Assembly: GCA_014706295.1 (NCBI GenBank)
Contig: JACSVZ010000001.1
Location: forward strand, 42,126,383 to 42,190,382
From: Lycocorax pyrrhopterus obiensis
Lineage: Eukaryota; Chordata; Aves; Passeriformes; Paradisaeidae
DNA length: 64,000 nucleotides
Direction: 5' to 3'
Each line of letters begins with the position of its first letter. The stretch's first letter is position 1. The notes under the pieces were generated by a model that saw only the letters and a list, made by a program, of their open reading frames with translations, searched no databases and had not been told where the DNA came from. This document shows, in pieces, positions 61,901-64,000 of the stretch. Made by a program: the position numbers and the translations under genes.

Positions 61901-64000
61901 AGTCAGTTGTGCAGCAATGGAAGTAAAAGGAAGCTAATACAATGTTGTGTGTTTTGAAGTGAGAGTGGAGGTTTCATAGTGCTTAGACTATACTCTGCTT
62001 AGCATTGAAAGCAGTAAGGGGACCACAAGAAGACAGGTATCTTCAGGCAGGTCTCTGGAGGCAGTGTCTATCCTGCCAAAAGTGTACTGCAAGGAGAGAC
62101 AGGTGGAGAGGTCCAAAACACTTCTGTGAAGAAGGCTAAAAATTAACCTGTGACCCAAGCAAGGGATGAGTCCCATTCTCAATCCTGTTCCATATCCACC
62201 TGTCACTTAGTAGTACTGATGTACCTTTAGGTATCCAAACTGTGGCTCAGGGAAATATTACTAGTAGCACAGCTACTTTAGAAGTCTGCAGCCTAAAAGT
62301 TAAATGTTGTATTACAGCAGTTAAGTGCCTTTCTGAACCCAGTCTTCAGTGAGCAGCCAGGTTTCAGTTCTCAGCTTCAGTTGTTTTTTCTGTACTGTAC
62401 CTTTATTTTCGAAGAATACAGTTAGGTCTTTTTCTTCCCTCAACAACAGCTGAATTATCTTTCATGCAAAAACTAATCAAATTTTGCTCTAAGATTCTGA
62501 AATCTTGGTAAGAACTCAAATATAAAAAAATATCCGGCTTAGAGGGTGAGTATTTCAGAAAGCTATGAACTCATGAAATCTGGAGATTATCACAGAAAGT
62601 TGATTATCAACCACCTTCTTGCTGCTGCAAAATGCTATGAAATGCATTTTCAAAGCCCATTTCTCATTTCTATCTTAGAAAAAAATCAAGCTGTACCTAT
62701 CCACAAATGTTACTTACAGAAAAAACATTGAAACTCCTGAGCTGAGGAACAGGTCTCCTCAGGAAATGCAGGTTTTAAGGTTTTGAATACCTCTGAATGA
62801 AATTAATGCCTTTTGGCTGGTCTGCAGAAAAGTACTTAGATGTGAGAGACTCTGACTTTTATTTTTTTTTTTTGTCTTTTAAAACCCATTGCAATTGGCT
62901 CTACGGTAATCGCAGCAGAGATATTTGCATAGACTTCAAGGTTTAGAAATAACTGGTTCATACGTAAATCATATAAATCAGTCAGCTCACACCGAATGAC
63001 ACAACTGGGGAAACTGCTACAGAGGAGTCATTAATTATAGCATGCTGTCTCCCTGACTGACTAGGACAGCTTCACTTTAGCGTAAGCATACGTGGAATAC
63101 AACACATCAGAAAAGTGCCTTTCTGAGCTTTGATTGAGCCTAGTAGCTTCAGGACATGTTACATTACTGCATTTTGTAACATTTTCTGACAGCTTCAGCT
63201 TTATCTAAATGCATGTTTTTGCATACATGCAAAACCCCCCAAAAGCAATATTCTTAAGGGCTTCATTACTGAACACTTGTTTTCCCCCTTCAGAAAGTCT
63301 AGGAGGAATATTATTTCATCTAGAAGACAGATTTTGCAATGGTGAACTTGCAAATATAAATAATTGAGGAGAGAACTTCTTTGGGTAAAAGCCAGGAAAC
63401 ACTGCATTTGCAGACTGCTTTGTTATGTATTTGACCTGTTTTTATAATCAAAATCCTTGGCTTTGTCAAGTATACAAACATAAATCTTATTTTTCTGATG
63501 CAAAAAATCAGAAAAACTGATTAAACAACTGGTCACCTTTTGAAGGATCAAACATGTTCAGATATGGTTTCTCTACTTTTACTTATAGGAGATTTCTTAC
63601 CTAACTGGTATCCATTGTCTGGTAATAAAGTAGAGGTGTCCTTCCAAAGTTATATTGAATGTACCTAAACTCACAGAATAAGTCCACTGCCTATACTTAG
63701 GTCCAGATCCTGTCATTTCTTGGCATAAAATAAAATTTGTCAAATATGAGCAAAATTAATCACGACTGAGACCACATCAGGGAACTCACATACTTCCTAC
63801 ATTTCCTATGCACCCAAAGGAACTCCTCCTATTTGAAACCATGGAGTCACTCTTTAGCATGAAGACCTTGTGGGAGAAACTGCTGGGAGGAACCAATCAA
63901 TTTCTAGCCAATTGGGCAAGGAAGCAGACACTCTTTAAAAATGCCTTTTCTCTAGAACAGCCCATAGTTTGAAGGAGAAGAGGATCACATTTTATTTTTT
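58958..64000 (-). other. GPC6: GPC6 intron upstream of the exon (partial)
   Basis: This is AT-rich sequence to the right of the exon. No glypican-like frame appears, so the large preceding exon is not in the window. I see no CR1, LTR or RNA gene here. Small items only: a T run near 62861-62873, A runs near 61090-61099, and scattered short open frames without recognisable similarity. Confidence 0.8.

Noticed and set aside
1..64000. tRNA, snRNA, rRNA, microRNA or CRISPR-like structures
   Set aside because: I saw no tRNA B-box with a matching A-box, no U6 or 5S-like sequence, and no regularly spaced direct repeats. A tRNAscan or Infernal run would be decisive.

Overview
This window looks like a stretch of bird genome, almost all of it intronic. 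The DNA is AT-rich and carries the usual avian interspersed repeats: CR1 LINE fragments, some ending in the family's short TAGAATCA/TGATTCTA-type tail, and solo LTRs of avian endogenous retroviruses. It shows no dense coding, operons, ribosome-binding sites or CRISPR arrays. The species cannot be fixed from the sequence alone.

One real coding element is recognisable: a 166-bp internal exon of glypican-6 (GPC6) on the minus strand at 58750-58915, with a clean splice acceptor and donor. Everything to its left (1-58749) is then the downstream intron of GPC6, and everything to its right (58916-64000) is part of the upstream intron. No other glypican exon was found, in line with the very large introns known for GPC6.

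Layout, left to right: probable LTR (about 414-946); solo LTR on the minus strand (3073-3665); TATAA pentanucleotide array (about 5392-5473); GATA tetranucleotide array (6351-6389); 22-bp tandem duplication beside a rearranged CR1 with an internal deletion (8936-9535); CR1 tail, minus (10741-11040); small LTR fragment (about 12895-13040); CR1, minus (about 13880-14375); CR1 tail, plus (about 23245-23666); solo LTR, plus (24696-25219), same family as 3073-3665 but inverted; solo LTR, plus (about 29672-30421), same family as the 12.9-kb fragment; solo LTR, plus (about 45579-45954); CR1 reverse-transcriptase fragment, plus (about 52815-53785); then the GPC6 exon. Between these lies single-copy-looking intron sequence. 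A few short motif clusters there could be regulatory: a perfect TGACAGCTGTCA palindrome at 56654-56665, three TTAATTACC sites between 33.2 and 34.3 kb, and an octamer at 46401.

No novel multi-gene system is visible. The longest open frame outside the repeats and the exon (182 codons, minus, 49712-50260) resembles no family I recognise. It is reported only as something to check.
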